A stretch of 39,994 nucleotides of DNA from Bacteroidota bacterium (GCA_013816615.1 JACDED010000007.1:25661-65654); one strand, 5' to 3'; numbered from the stretch's first letter, positions 1 through 8,739 are shown. Notes: generated from the sequence alone by a model not told the origin. Translations and numbers: made by a program.

Positions 1-1131
1 GCTTGTAAGCCTCATACTTCCAAAACCCGGAAACATCTGGATAAATTTAAATAATGAATGATTGGATTCTGTTCGTGAAAAAATTAAAATAAAACATAAA
101 CAAGAAATAAATAAAAAGGCAGTTAAAAAATTTAATTTTTGTTTTTTAATGAGTGCATATATAACATGAATAAAACTAAACAATAAACCTAAATAACAAA
201 ATATTCCCGGAAAAAGTTCGTGTAGATACCATATAGGATATTGTTTTGCGGGAGTTTCTTTTAGAAAATCCCAGGTAATAGAGCTATCACCTGGTAAAAA
301 ATAACTAAACACAGCAGGCATGCTGGATACGATACTGTCAAATTTATGGCGCCCCAAAGCCCTGGCCATTGAATGGTAGGGCAAAGCAAGTAACAAAAGT
401 AATATTAAGCCAATTACAGTTATCATACTTAAACGAATGATAAATTTTTTGTTTAGATGCGATATAAAAAGCAGCCTGTTATTTTTGAATGCTAAATATA
501 ATGCAGCAAAGAAAAACATAAACATTATTAAAAATATGGCTATGTAGGCGCTGCAGTAAAACTGGAGAACAGTGAACAAAACAATTAAAATAAAATATTT
601 TTGTCTTGGCTCTTTAAGAAAAGAATAAAATAAAGCTATCGTTATTGGTACAAAAAATTTACAATTAAATTGGAGGTGTACAAATTGATTAAAATTGTTT
701 ATACCAAAGGCAAAAGCATAAGCACCAATTGCAGATAAAAAAGGGTTAAAACCAATTTTTTTGAAAGCAAAAAAACATAGCCAAAAATTTAAAATACAGC
801 AACTGAGCCACCACAATTGGTAAGAAGGCTCAACATCAAAACCTATAAAACGAAATAATGCATAAATTGGTAATGAGCCGGCCATTGAATCAGAGATGGC
901 AATATTATCCTTTAAGGGATACATAAAATTGGCGCGCCAAAAATCAGGTTCAATACCTTTCAGCCATTTATAGCCATGCTCTAATACATAATTAATAAAT
1001 CGGGAGTCGCCAAAATCGCCGGGTGTGTAAGAAAGGTCAAAGCCTAATACCCGAAAGCAATAATAGTATAAGCCAAAAAAGAAAAGTAGTATAGCAAAAA
1101 GATATTCTATTTTTTTTTGATGTTTTTGCAT
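1..1131 (-). CDS. Multi-spanning membrane protein, GT-C glycosyltransferase-like (3' end outside window)
   Basis: Reading the minus strand from the ATG at 1131 gives 377 codons without a stop up to the window edge, so the C-terminus is missing. An N-terminal hydrophobic segment (about residues 9-24) is followed by a loop with PGDFGDSRF and later by many hydrophobic helices separated by short basic turns (for example near residues 95-125, 165-215 and 235-255). An acidic first loop after TM1 followed by repeated helices is the usual layout of GT-C enzymes that use polyprenyl-phosphate sugars, so an envelope glycosyltransferase is plausible, but I see no family-specific signature. The gene follows purQ on the same strand, separated by a strong terminator, so it is probably a separate transcription unit. 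Existence of the gene is well supported; the function is inference. Confidence 0.75.
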   Translation of the reverse strand, partial: MQKHQKKIEYLFAILLFFFGLYYYCFRVLGFDLSYTPGDFGDSRFINYVLEHGYKWLKGIEPDFWRANFMYPLKDNIAISDSMAGSLPIYALFRFIGFDVEPSYQLWWLSCCILNFWLCFFAFKKIGFNPFLSAIGAYAFAFGINNFNQFVHLQFNCKFFVPITIALFYSFLKEPRQKYFILIVLFTVLQFYCSAYIAIFLIMFMFFFAALYLAFKNNRLLFISHLNKKFIIRLSMITVIGLILLLLLALPYHSMARALGRHKFDSIVSSMPAVFSYFLPGDSSITWDFLKETPAKQYPIWYLHELFPGIFCYLGLLFSFIHVIYALIKKQKLNFLTAFLFISCLCFILIFSRTESNHSLFKFIQMFPGFGSMRLTS

Positions 1132-1224
1132 ACGCTCTGATTGTCAAATATAAGTAGAATACATCAATTTGCCTTATAAATATAGCTTTAACGTATGGAA
1201 ATTGTAAATAGTATCCTGCTAAAC

Positions 1225-1256
1225 AAAAAAGGTTGGATCTTATGATCCAACCTTTT
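1225..1256 (-). terminator. Intrinsic terminator after purQ
   Basis: A perfect 13-bp inverted repeat (arms 1227-1239 and 1244-1256, core GGTTGGATC, loop TTAT) lies just downstream of the purQ stop. On the minus strand it ends in a U-run (the A-run at 1225-1230). It separates purQ from the membrane-protein gene that follows. Confidence 0.85.
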
Positions 1257-1277
1257 AAAATAGTAATTAAAAAATAT

Positions 1278-1970
1278 CTAAGCCTCAACAAGGTTTAAGA
1301 TGCTTTCAAATAAAAATTTCCCATCTTCGTTTCCAAGCTCTGCATCGGCAGCTCTTTCAGGATGTGGCATCATACCAAAAACATTTCTTTTTTCGTTACA
1401 TACACCTGCAATATTATCTGTTGCGCCATTTGGGTTTGCAGCATCGGTAATATTTCCATCTTCATCGCAATACCTGAATAAGATCTGGCCATTTGCATTT
1501 AATTTTTTGATCGTATCAGCATCGGCAAAATATTTTCCTTCACCATGAGCAATAGGAATTTTTAAAGCTTTATTTGCAGGAACCTGTGAAGTGATTAATG
1601 AATTAGTTGTTTGCGCTTTAATATGTACATTTTTGCAGATGAATTTTCGTGTATTGTTATGTAATAAAGCGCCAGGTAATAAACCGCTTTCGCATAATAT
1701 TTGAAAACCATTACAAACACCAAATAAAAAACCACCGTTATTAGCATGTTTAATAATGCTATCCATAATTGGAGAAAATCTTGCAATAGCGCCACTTCTT
1801 AAATAATCACCATACGAAAAGCCACCCGGTAAAATTATATGAGTGCAACCTTCAAGATCGGTATTTTTGTGCCAAAGCTTTACTGTTTCTTGTTTTAAAA
1901 TATTTTTTAAAACATAAACCATGTCTTCATCACAATTAGAACCCGGAAATACAACAACGCCAAATTTCAT
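1278..1970 (-). CDS. purQ: Phosphoribosylformylglycinamidine synthase subunit PurQ (glutaminase)
   Basis: This 230-residue protein is the glutamine amidotransferase subunit of FGAM synthase (purine biosynthesis step 4). It supplies ammonia to PurL, which works with PurS. It is a class I (triad) amidotransferase: the nucleophile is C86 in the elbow GVCNGFQ, and the His/Glu pair is H203/E205 in MPHPERA. The N-terminus MKFGVVVFPGSNCDED is characteristic of PurQ. Length matches stand-alone PurQ; many Bacteroidota instead use a single long PurL with a fused amidotransferase domain, so a separate PurQ implies a small PurL plus PurS elsewhere. The stop codon is TAG, showing that UAG is a normal stop in this genome. 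A strong terminator follows; the DUF853 gene lies 81 bp upstream on the same strand. Confidence 0.95.
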   Translation of the reverse strand: MKFGVVVFPGSNCDEDMVYVLKNILKQETVKLWHKNTDLEGCTHIILPGGFSYGDYLRSGAIARFSPIMDSIIKHANNGGFLFGVCNGFQILCESGLLPGALLHNNTRKFICKNVHIKAQTTNSLITSQVPANKALKIPIAHGEGKYFADADTIKKLNANGQILFRYCDEDGNITDAANPNGATDNIAGVCNEKRNVFGMMPHPERAADAELGNEDGKFLFESILNLVEA

Positions 1971-2051
1971 TTTATTATTATTTTAGATCATAAAATTACC
2001 AAATACTTTAAACTTAAAAAACAAGGGTTTTTAACATACTGTTAATACATG

Positions 2052-3602
2052 TTAGAACCAGCCTTTTTTCTTTTTACTTCCCCCACCAATACCAAGAACG
2101 CCAAGTAAACCACGGGCAACTTCTTTCATCACCGTACGGCCAATTTGCCTTACCATTGTGTTTTCCGAGGCTTTTTCTATTACCGATTTTTCTTCTTTTT
2201 GCTTTGCTTTAGGTTTTTCTTTTTTCTCAACTTCTTTTTCGTCCTCGGCTTCGGTTATTTTCGCGGTTAAAATTTCGTAAGCGCTTTCCCTGTCAATTAC
2301 CTCATTATATTTTGCTGCGATTTTACTGGCCGCAATATTTTCAGCAATTTCTTCCGGAGATAAAACACCTATTCTGCTTGAAGGTGCCTTTAAATGAACC
2401 GCTGCCAGTGGAGTAGGGATGCCTTTTTCGTTTAACGCACTAACAAGTGCCTGGCCAATTCCCAGGCTGGTTAATAGCTCATCGGTTTTATAAAATTCAG
2501 ATATCGGATAATTCTCTGCTGTTTTTTTGATCGCTTTTCTATCTTTTTCAGTAAAAGCCCTTAAAGCATGTTGTACTTTTAAACCTAATTGTGAAAGCAC
2601 TGCATCTGGCACATCGTAAGGGTTTTGTGTAATAAAAAAAATGCCAACGCCTTTTGATCGGATCAGTTTTATAATTGATTCTAATTGATCTAACAAAGCT
2701 TTTGAAGCTTCATTAAATATTAAATGTGCTTCATCAATAAAGATGCAAAGTTTTGGTTTTTCAAGATCGCCCGCTTCAGGAAAAGAGGCATAAACTTCTG
2801 CCAATAAGCTAAGCATAAATGTTGAAAACAGCTTTGGTTTATCCTGTATATCTGTTAAACGAATAACAGATGCAATTCCTTTACCATTATTATCTGTTCT
2901 TACAAGATCCGCTACTTCAAAGCTCTTTTCTCCAAAAAATAATTCCGCTCCCTGGCTTTCCAGTTCAATTATTTTTCTGAGAATGGTTGATGTGCTTGTG
3001 CTGGTAATATTACCGTATTCTTTTTTAATTTCTTCTTTGCCTTGGGCAGTTGCATATTGAAGTAATTGTTTAAAATCCTTCAGATCAAGAAGCGGTAATT
3101 TTTTATCATCAGCGTATTTAAAAAGTATGGCAACAATTCCACTTTGCGTATCATTAAGATCTAATATTTTTGAGAACAATACCGGCCCAAATTCAGAAAC
3201 GGTTGCGCGCAATCTAACACCTTGTTCTTTTGATAAAGTAAAAAACTCGGTTGTATTTGCGCAGGCTTTAAAATCAATACCAATTAATTTGTGACGTTCT
3301 TCAATTTTTGGATTAAGTGTTGCTTCTTTTGCAATGCCGCTCAGATCTCCTTTAAGATCCATTAATAACACGGGAATCCCTGCCTGGCACATGCTTTCGG
3401 CAATGATCTGTAATGTTACTGTTTTTCCGGTTCCGGTTGCTCCGGCAATAAGGCCATGCCTGTTAAGTGTTTTTAATGGAAGCTTTATTGCTACATCTTT
3501 TTGTACTAAACCATCAAAAAGTCCGGCACCAAGGGTTATGGATTCTCCGGTTGTAGTATATCCTGTATTTAGTTGTTGTTTAAACGCATCAATTTTTTCC
3601 AT
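2052..3602 (-). CDS. HerA-like ATPase, DUF853 family (YjgR type)
   Basis: The 516-residue protein is a P-loop ATPase of the HerA/FtsK superfamily. Walker A is GATGTGKT at residues 54-61 and Walker B is LCIFIDEAHL around residues 285-294 (D290, E291). The N-terminus LNTGYTTTGESITLGAGLFDG is typical of the DUF853 family. A conserved ITQNP motif follows Walker B, and a lysine/glutamate-rich linker (about residues 440-475) leads to a basic tail ending GGGSKKKKGWF. Members are often annotated as helicases, but their role is not settled; E. coli YjgR is the best known name. An unusual point is that the start codon directly abuts the U-tract of the terminator belonging to the upstream gene (see findings). 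purQ follows after 81 bp. Confidence 0.9.
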   Translation of the reverse strand: MEKIDAFKQQLNTGYTTTGESITLGAGLFDGLVQKDVAIKLPLKTLNRHGLIAGATGTGKTVTLQIIAESMCQAGIPVLLMDLKGDLSGIAKEATLNPKIEERHKLIGIDFKACANTTEFFTLSKEQGVRLRATVSEFGPVLFSKILDLNDTQSGIVAILFKYADDKKLPLLDLKDFKQLLQYATAQGKEEIKKEYGNITSTSTSTILRKIIELESQGAELFFGEKSFEVADLVRTDNNGKGIASVIRLTDIQDKPKLFSTFMLSLLAEVYASFPEAGDLEKPKLCIFIDEAHLIFNEASKALLDQLESIIKLIRSKGVGIFFITQNPYDVPDAVLSQLGLKVQHALRAFTEKDRKAIKKTAENYPISEFYKTDELLTSLGIGQALVSALNEKGIPTPLAAVHLKAPSSRIGVLSPEEIAENIAASKIAAKYNEVIDRESAYEILTAKITEAEDEKEVEKKEKPKAKQKEEKSVIEKASENTMVRQIGRTVMKEVARGLLGVLGIGGGSKKKKGWF

Positions 3603-3633
3603 AAAAAAGCCTCACCATAAAGGTAAGGCTTTT
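3603..3633 (-). terminator. Intrinsic terminator touching the DUF853 start codon
   Basis: The arms AAAAGCCT (3605-3612) and AGGCTTTT (3626-3633) pair, with one mismatch, then ACC (3614-3616) with GGT (3622-3624), around the loop ATAAA. On the minus strand the hairpin ends in six U (3608-3603), and the next base (3602) is the A of the DUF853 ATG. It terminates the T9SS type B gene. Confidence 0.8.
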
Positions 3634-3653
3634 CAATATAATGTATAAAGCTT

Positions 3654-6146
3654 TTATTTCATTAAGGTAACGTGTCCCGTTTTATTATGGATCTTACCGT
3701 CCATATCTTTAAATCTTACTTTGTAAACATATACATCTTCTTTAATAGAATCGTCTCCTTTGTTATTTACCGACCCGTTCCAACCAACAGTATAATCTTT
3801 TGTATGGAACAATGAGTGACCCCAACGATCAAATACTTCCATTTCATATGTTTTAAGATCTAAACCATATGGTGAAAATTTTGGAATGAACTCATCATTT
3901 AAATCATCAAAGTTTGGCGTAAATGAACTTGGAATATAAATACCAAAATCATTTTTAACCTGTATAAGTTTACTTACAACATCTTTACAACCATGAATAG
4001 TTGTAGCAGTTAAAGTAATTTCATAATCACCGGCAACGGGGAAAATAACTTTTGGATTAATATCATTTAATTGATACAAGTTTCCTATTTGCCACTGATA
4101 AATATTAGCTCCTAAAATTGTACTTAAGTTAGTGAATTGAACTTCAGGTGTTGCTATTGTAACTTCATCAGGATTATTGCTAAAGCCTGCACGAGGCATA
4201 GCATATACTACAATTGGATTGGCGAGTACTGCTTGCGTAGCACAACCGATCTCATCTTCGTAATTAAATGTAACTGTATACGATCCCGGTATATCAAATG
4301 TATGCGTAACACTTAAACCAGGCATTGGTTCCGATCCATCTCCAAGATTCCATAAACCTGAACCTGTATTAGTGCTTGGTGTATTAAATGTAACTACAAT
4401 TGGTGAGCAACCTTTTTCAGCGTTACTAACAACCGAAACATTTGGTATTTCATTAACTGTAATACGTACAGCACTTGAATCCGGACATAAACTGGCTGTA
4501 GGCATTGAATGCGTATAGTAAGTTACGATATTATTATCGCCAACGTTAGCAGTTGCAGGAGTAAATAAGCTTCCTATAAGACCTGGTCCTGACCAAACAC
4601 CACCGGGATTTTGAACAATACTATTTAAATTGATTGGTGCGTCATTTCTGCAATACGGACCTGCATATTGCGAAAGATCGGCAGAAACAAATTTCTCAAT
4701 AGTAATTGTTGATTGACCAAAAGCTACACAAGGGCCAGCAGTTACACTATAATTAACAATGTTATCGCCAATAATAGCAAAGGCTGGGTTAAATCCACCG
4801 GATGGAGTTGTTGCACCATTGTTAGCACCACTAAATACACCACCTAAGGGAGATACCTGTAATTGTAAAGGAGGAGCTGAATTACAAAATGGCCCAACTT
4901 GCATTATGGCAGGAATAGCTAATGAATAAACATTAACGGCTGTTGTAGCTTGTGCCGGGCATAAGCCACTCGGTGATGATGCTGTGTTGTAACTTAAAAT
5001 AATATTACCAACACCTGAAGTTGCAGGATCAAAAGATGTACCGTTAATGCCTGAGCCACTCCACACACCTAAATTATTTGTTGTAAGTGGCACTAAGTTA
5101 ACCTGTGAAGATGTAACGCAAAGATCAGGTATTGTACCAGTGATAACCGCGGGTACATAAGCTTCTATCGAAATTGTTTTGGTATCAGAAACGTTACATG
5201 TGTTTGTTCCAATAACATATTGAACAACATTGTTACCAATAGCTGCAAGGCCAGGACTAAACGTTCCGGTTGAACTATTGTATACTGTTGGTGTCCATGA
5301 ACCCGTAGATGGAGAAACACCTAACTGGAAGGCAGGGGCAGTGTTACAATAAGGGCCAACCTGCGAAATTGTAGGTTGTGGTGGATTTAATACAGATACA
5401 TTTATTGTTCTTGTATCAGGACATAATGTTGTATTAGGTACAGAATTAGTATTGTAAGTTAATGTATAAACACCAGTAGGTAAATTAGGTGAGAAAATGT
5501 TTGCGGAAACACCTGTGCCACTCCAAATACCAGTTACAGTGCTTTGCACAATGGTCATAAGATTGGTTGGATTAAAAGTATTACACTGATCAGGTAAAGA
5601 ACCTGTTAAATTGGCTGTGTTAAATTGCGAAACATCAATAGATGCAGTATTTGTAGCAATACAAGAACCAATACCTACAGTATATAGAACAGTGCTTGTG
5701 CCTATTGCTGCTATAGCAGGATTAACAACACCACCCGCGGATATCGCAGGATTATTGGTCCAGATACCTCCAGCAGGATTTGCAATAATATTAACCGTAC
5801 CATTTGTATTACACAGTGGTGGAACCGGAGTAATAGTTGGAGACATTGGATTAACAACCGTTACAGTTAACGTTTGTAATGTTGGGCAGGCATAAACTGT
5901 AGGGGTTACAACAACACTGTAAACAACTGTAGCAACTGTACCGGTAATAGGTTGTGTTGTAATTTGTGTACTTGTAGCAGTTGGGGCTGCGATACCAGGG
6001 CCCGGGCTCCAGCTATAAGTAAAGTTAGATGGTAATACAGAAACACAATTTCCAAAACGTGTATTGGGCCTGTTCATTGAAAAACCCTGGCTACCAGCTG
6101 TACCACAACTTGTTTGGTTAGTTCCGAAAACACCATTCCAGATCAT
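3654..6146 (-). CDS. C-terminal part (830 codons) of a T9SS type B adhesin-like protein, downstream of an in-frame TAG
   Basis: This open frame is the continuation, in the same frame, of the secreted protein that starts at 7604; only a TAG codon at 6179-6177 and ten sense codons (VLNTPTSYNS) lie between them. The fragment contains alternating immunoglobulin-like modules of about 75 residues with recurring signatures such as GVWSGSG, SFDPAT, VGPYCN and IGDN. These are followed by a PKD-like domain (about residues 565-645, LWNLGDGS) and, at residues 732-830, a gliding-motility type C-terminal domain (IPSSFTPNFDDLNDEF, VFDRWG, GWNG, VYVYKV), the T9SS type B sorting signal. If translation began at the internal ATG it would lack a signal peptide and could not be exported. 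A terminator follows the stop codon. The likely whole is a large cell-surface or secreted adhesin. Confidence 0.8.
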   Translation of the reverse strand: MIWNGVFGTNQTSCGTAGSQGFSMNRPNTRFGNCVSVLPSNFTYSWSPGPGIAAPTATSTQITTQPITGTVATVVYSVVVTPTVYACPTLQTLTVTVVNPMSPTITPVPPLCNTNGTVNIIANPAGGIWTNNPAISAGGVVNPAIAAIGTSTVLYTVGIGSCIATNTASIDVSQFNTANLTGSLPDQCNTFNPTNLMTIVQSTVTGIWSGTGVSANIFSPNLPTGVYTLTYNTNSVPNTTLCPDTRTINVSVLNPPQPTISQVGPYCNTAPAFQLGVSPSTGSWTPTVYNSSTGTFSPGLAAIGNNVVQYVIGTNTCNVSDTKTISIEAYVPAVITGTIPDLCVTSSQVNLVPLTTNNLGVWSGSGINGTSFDPATSGVGNIILSYNTASSPSGLCPAQATTAVNVYSLAIPAIMQVGPFCNSAPPLQLQVSPLGGVFSGANNGATTPSGGFNPAFAIIGDNIVNYSVTAGPCVAFGQSTITIEKFVSADLSQYAGPYCRNDAPINLNSIVQNPGGVWSGPGLIGSLFTPATANVGDNNIVTYYTHSMPTASLCPDSSAVRITVNEIPNVSVVSNAEKGCSPIVVTFNTPSTNTGSGLWNLGDGSEPMPGLSVTHTFDIPGSYTVTFNYEDEIGCATQAVLANPIVVYAMPRAGFSNNPDEVTIATPEVQFTNLSTILGANIYQWQIGNLYQLNDINPKVIFPVAGDYEITLTATTIHGCKDVVSKLIQVKNDFGIYIPSSFTPNFDDLNDEFIPKFSPYGLDLKTYEMEVFDRWGHSLFHTKDYTVGWNGSVNNKGDDSIKEDVYVYKVRFKDMDGKIHNKTGHVTLMK

Positions 6147-6176
6147 TGAATTATAAGATGTAGGAGTATTTAAAAC

Positions 6177-6179
6177 CTA
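6177..6179 (-). other. In-frame TAG stop splitting a 1316-codon T9SS gene
   Basis: Codon 476 counted from the ATG at 7604 is TAG. Both sides are in one frame and read as continuous family sequence (PWQFISA, stop, VLNTPTSYNS). A nonsense mutation, a base-call error or read-through would each explain it. Confidence 0.85.
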
Positions 6180-7604
6180 AGCGCTAATAAATTGCCATGG
6201 TGCATTACCTCTACAGATGTCAACTAAAATGTTTGATACACCATCCCAATAATATGGAGTGGCAAATGTATGGGTGTTCCAGCCATTAACAGGGGCAAAG
6301 TTAGCCTGGGTAAAAACCTGGCTTAAACCTGCATTATCAAAAGCAGTAACTACTGTGTTAGTAGTACATTTCATTTTAATTGTGTAGTTGGTTAAAGATC
6401 CAATACCATTTGTAGCAGCAACGTTAAATGCCATACTCGTTAAATAACCTGCAGAAACACCCGACGCTAAAAGTTCTGAAGCGCGGTAAATGATCTGTAA
6501 ATGCGTGTCATAATAATATTTGTCATATACCGTAGGTGGTTGCCATGAAGGGTTAGATGTAGTGGATGATCCGACATCTTTAAGAAGCGGGCTGGCACAT
6601 GTTGGCCCAAGACCAAGTGTAGAACATGGTGTTCCGGGTAAAGTGCCTAAAATTACAGAGGGGGTTAATATACCGCCCTGGCAAACTGTTGCCGTTAGAG
6701 GTGTGAGTGTGTAAGTAGGATAATCGGTAACGGTTACTTGTACAGTTTTTGTTGCAGGGCAAGATCCGGGAGAAACAGTTACGCTATAAATACCACTCAT
6801 TGTTGCTGTAGCATTTGTAATAGTAGGACTTTGAGTATTACTTGCAAAGTTACCCGGACCAGACCATGTATAAGTTAAAGCTACAGTTGGATTTGCAGAT
6901 GTAAGAACATTTAAGCTGATTGTTTGACCCGCGCATATTGATGGGGTAGACGTAGAGGCTGTTGCAGTAATAATACCCGCAGGTGTCATATTTACATATA
7001 CATTATATTCTTCAGTTTCGCCAAAACCATAGTTGATACAAGGGTCAATTGTTGGTCCGTTTGTAAAGTAAGCACATCTAACACGCATTCTATAAGTACC
7101 TGTTGCTTGTCCCACAGGCACAGTAAAATTTGCACTGTTAAAACTTGCAGCTGCCGGAACACCCGGTATAGAACAAACACGTTCGTTAGTTAAATTATAA
7201 ACACCGTTTTGATCCCAATCAATAAAACAGGTAAAGCCTTGGCTGTATGTTTGGCCTGACTGAAAAGTACAGTTAACAACCTGCCCTGGAGTTACTACTA
7301 AATATTGTGAACAACCAAAATAGAAAAAATTACGAATACCTACTGCGGGAAAATTTTGAGCATTACACCCTGAGTTATTATTTGTAATATTTACATTAGC
7401 ACCAGTAGTACTAAAACTATTGATGAAATCATTAATGAAATTACCCGGGGAATTAGAAGGCCCTGGTTGGTTACAAGGTATTGTTGAATACAATGGAAAG
7501 CAATAAGGAGCAGGACCAACACCCGGTTGAGCAAATAAATTTGCTTGCGAGAATACGATCAAAGCAACTACTAAAACGCTAACTTTATTTAATATATTTT
7601 TCAT
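6177..7604 (-). CDS. N-terminal part (475 aa) of the interrupted T9SS type B protein; GEVED and Ig-like domains
   Basis: It begins with a clear signal peptide (MKNILNKVSVLVVALIVFSQ..LFAQ, cleavage about residue 26). A GEVED-type domain follows (about residues 55-205: CFIDWDQNG, YRMRVRCAYF, GFGETEEYNVYV), then an Ig-like SprB-type repeat (about residues 215-295, YTWSGPGNF), and a beta-sandwich segment with YYWDGVSNILVDIC that in related proteins continues past the point where the TAG occurs. It has a signal peptide but no sorting domain, so the short product would reach the periplasm but not the T9SS. The gene follows the small exported protein at 7617 by 12 bp, so the two are probably co-transcribed. 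See the linked entry at 3654-6146. Confidence 0.8.
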   Translation of the reverse strand: MKNILNKVSVLVVALIVFSQANLFAQPGVGPAPYCFPLYSTIPCNQPGPSNSPGNFINDFINSFSTTGANVNITNNNSGCNAQNFPAVGIRNFFYFGCSQYLVVTPGQVVNCTFQSGQTYSQGFTCFIDWDQNGVYNLTNERVCSIPGVPAAASFNSANFTVPVGQATGTYRMRVRCAYFTNGPTIDPCINYGFGETEEYNVYVNMTPAGIITATASTSTPSICAGQTISLNVLTSANPTVALTYTWSGPGNFASNTQSPTITNATATMSGIYSVTVSPGSCPATKTVQVTVTDYPTYTLTPLTATVCQGGILTPSVILGTLPGTPCSTLGLGPTCASPLLKDVGSSTTSNPSWQPPTVYDKYYYDTHLQIIYRASELLASGVSAGYLTSMAFNVAATNGIGSLTNYTIKMKCTTNTVVTAFDNAGLSQVFTQANFAPVNGWNTHTFATPYYWDGVSNILVDICRGNAPWQFISA

Positions 7605-7616
7605 TTAAAAAGTAGA

Positions 7617-8009
7617 TTACGGTTTGTAAATAAGTTTATTCGTAGGTAATAAAACAATGGCATCTTTAAAGCCAGGAATAACAACAATTGATTCTTCAGT
7701 TGCTTTTCTGTTGCTTTCAAAACGGCTAATATCTATAGCCGCTTCGTTCATTGTTTCGCCTGAAGTTGTATGATTACGCTTTATATAAAAGGACTCAGAA
7801 TAATACCACATCTCTTTTACATATTGAAACTTGTTATTGGTCTTCCATGTTTGGTAAACACTTCCACCACCATGACGAAATTCAACATATGGCTCAAATT
7901 GTTTTTCTTTAGCAGGATCAATCTTTATTTTACTCCAGTCTTGTGAAAAAGAAAAAAACGACATTGTAATAAAAATGCCAAGAAAAAATAGTTTAAGATT
8001 TGTTTTCAT
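7617..8009 (-). CDS. Small exported protein of unknown function
   Basis: This 130-residue protein has an N-terminal signal peptide (MKTNLKLFFLGIFITMSFFSFSQ, cleavage about residue 23). I do not recognise a family. The mature part is rich in aromatic and charged residues (FRHGGGSVYQTW, MWYYSESFYIKR) and ends in a hydrophobic strand (AIVLLPTNKLIYKP), suggesting a compact beta-rich periplasmic or surface protein. It lies 12 bp upstream of the interrupted T9SS type B gene on the same strand and is probably the first gene of that operon. A TAACTTTG box lies 22-29 bp upstream of the ATG. Confidence 0.7.
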   Translation of the reverse strand: MKTNLKLFFLGIFITMSFFSFSQDWSKIKIDPAKEKQFEPYVEFRHGGGSVYQTWKTNNKFQYVKEMWYYSESFYIKRNHTTSGETMNEAAIDISRFESNRKATEESIVVIPGFKDAIVLLPTNKLIYKP

Positions 8010-8030
8010 TTTTGAGTCTATTTATTATCA

Positions 8031-8038
8031 CAAAGTTA
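8031..8038 (-). promoter_or_regulatory. Candidate -7 box (TAnnTTTG) for the 7617-8009 gene
   Basis: The minus strand reads TAACTTTG, a match to the Bacteroidota -7 consensus, 21 bp before the ATG. I see no matching -33 TTG at the usual distance, so this is tentative. Confidence 0.35.
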
Positions 8039-8217
8039 ACCCAAATAAAAGTAAATATTTATCATTTCACTAAGTTAAACGGGTCGTTTACTCATTTAGG
8101 TAACAACAATAAATAGCAATCAGTTGGGCCTTTTTTAATAATTAACCCTGTTTTAATGAAAATGAACAGCTTGTTAACAAAAAAGAAACTCTTTAAAGGA
8201 TTGTAATTATTTGATAA

Positions 8218-8739
8218 TTAAGATATTACAGGAGGCGGTTCCATTATTGTACCACATTTTTTGCAGGTACGCAGATCCTTACTTTCATAAAAACGCTTAA
8301 ACTCAGTTTGAAATTGAGAAGTAATATCGGTTAACATAAAATAAGCAGCATGTAGGGGGTGATTGCATTTTTCGCAAAACCATAAAAGGCCATCTTTTTC
8401 ATCCGGCCTACGCTTTCTCTCCATTACCAAGCCAATTGAGTTTTCAAAACGGCGGGGGTTGTGTGGCACTTTTGCTGGTAATAAAAATATATCTCCTTCT
8501 TTTATATCTATTTCAACAGCTTTTCCATCTTCCTGTATCTGAACTTTAATATCACCTTCTAATTGATAAAAGAATTCTTCACTCTCATTATAATGATAAT
8601 CTTTTCGTGAATTTGGCCCACCAACAACCATTACAATAAATTCTGCATCCTTATAAACAACTTTGTTATTTACCGGTGGCTTTAATAAGTGACGATTTTC
8701 TTCGATCCACTTTTTGAAATTGAACGGACGTGTTACCAT
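8218..8739 (-). CDS. nbaC: 3-hydroxyanthranilate 3,4-dioxygenase
   Basis: The enzyme opens the ring of 3-hydroxyanthranilate to 2-amino-3-carboxymuconate semialdehyde, in the kynurenine route of tryptophan breakdown and quinolinate/NAD synthesis. It is a 173-residue cupin. The expected catalytic iron ligands are H49 and E55 (DYHYNESEEFFYQ) and H93 (VPHNPRR). The bacterial C-terminal rubredoxin-like iron site is present: C122 and C125 (WFCEKC), C159 and C162 (CKKC). Length and motifs agree with the Cupriavidus-type enzyme. No other kynurenine-pathway gene is in this window; the neighbours asd and cvfB are unrelated and lie upstream on the same strand with a 48-bp gap containing a simple GTTAATA triplication (about 8748-8768). 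Confidence 0.95.
   Translation of the reverse strand: MVTRPFNFKKWIEENRHLLKPPVNNKVVYKDAEFIVMVVGGPNSRKDYHYNESEEFFYQLEGDIKVQIQEDGKAVEIDIKEGDIFLLPAKVPHNPRRFENSIGLVMERKRRPDEKDGLLWFCEKCNHPLHAAYFMLTDITSQFQTEFKRFYESKDLRTCKKCGTIMEPPPVIS

Noticed and set aside
1037-1291. 84-codon frame on the minus strand overlapping purQ's end and the terminator
   Set aside because: It overlaps the purQ 3' end, the terminator and the start of the membrane-protein gene in another frame; the longer frame from 1131 has far better protein character.
5611-5895. 94-codon plus-strand frame inside the T9SS type B gene
   Set aside because: It lies antisense within the repeat region of a convincing long gene and has no independent features.
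6177-6179. UAG recoding as an amino acid (for example pyrrolysine)
   Set aside because: purQ ends with TAG as a normal stop, and Bacteroidota of this kind are not known to use pyrrolysine; nonsense mutation or base error is simpler.
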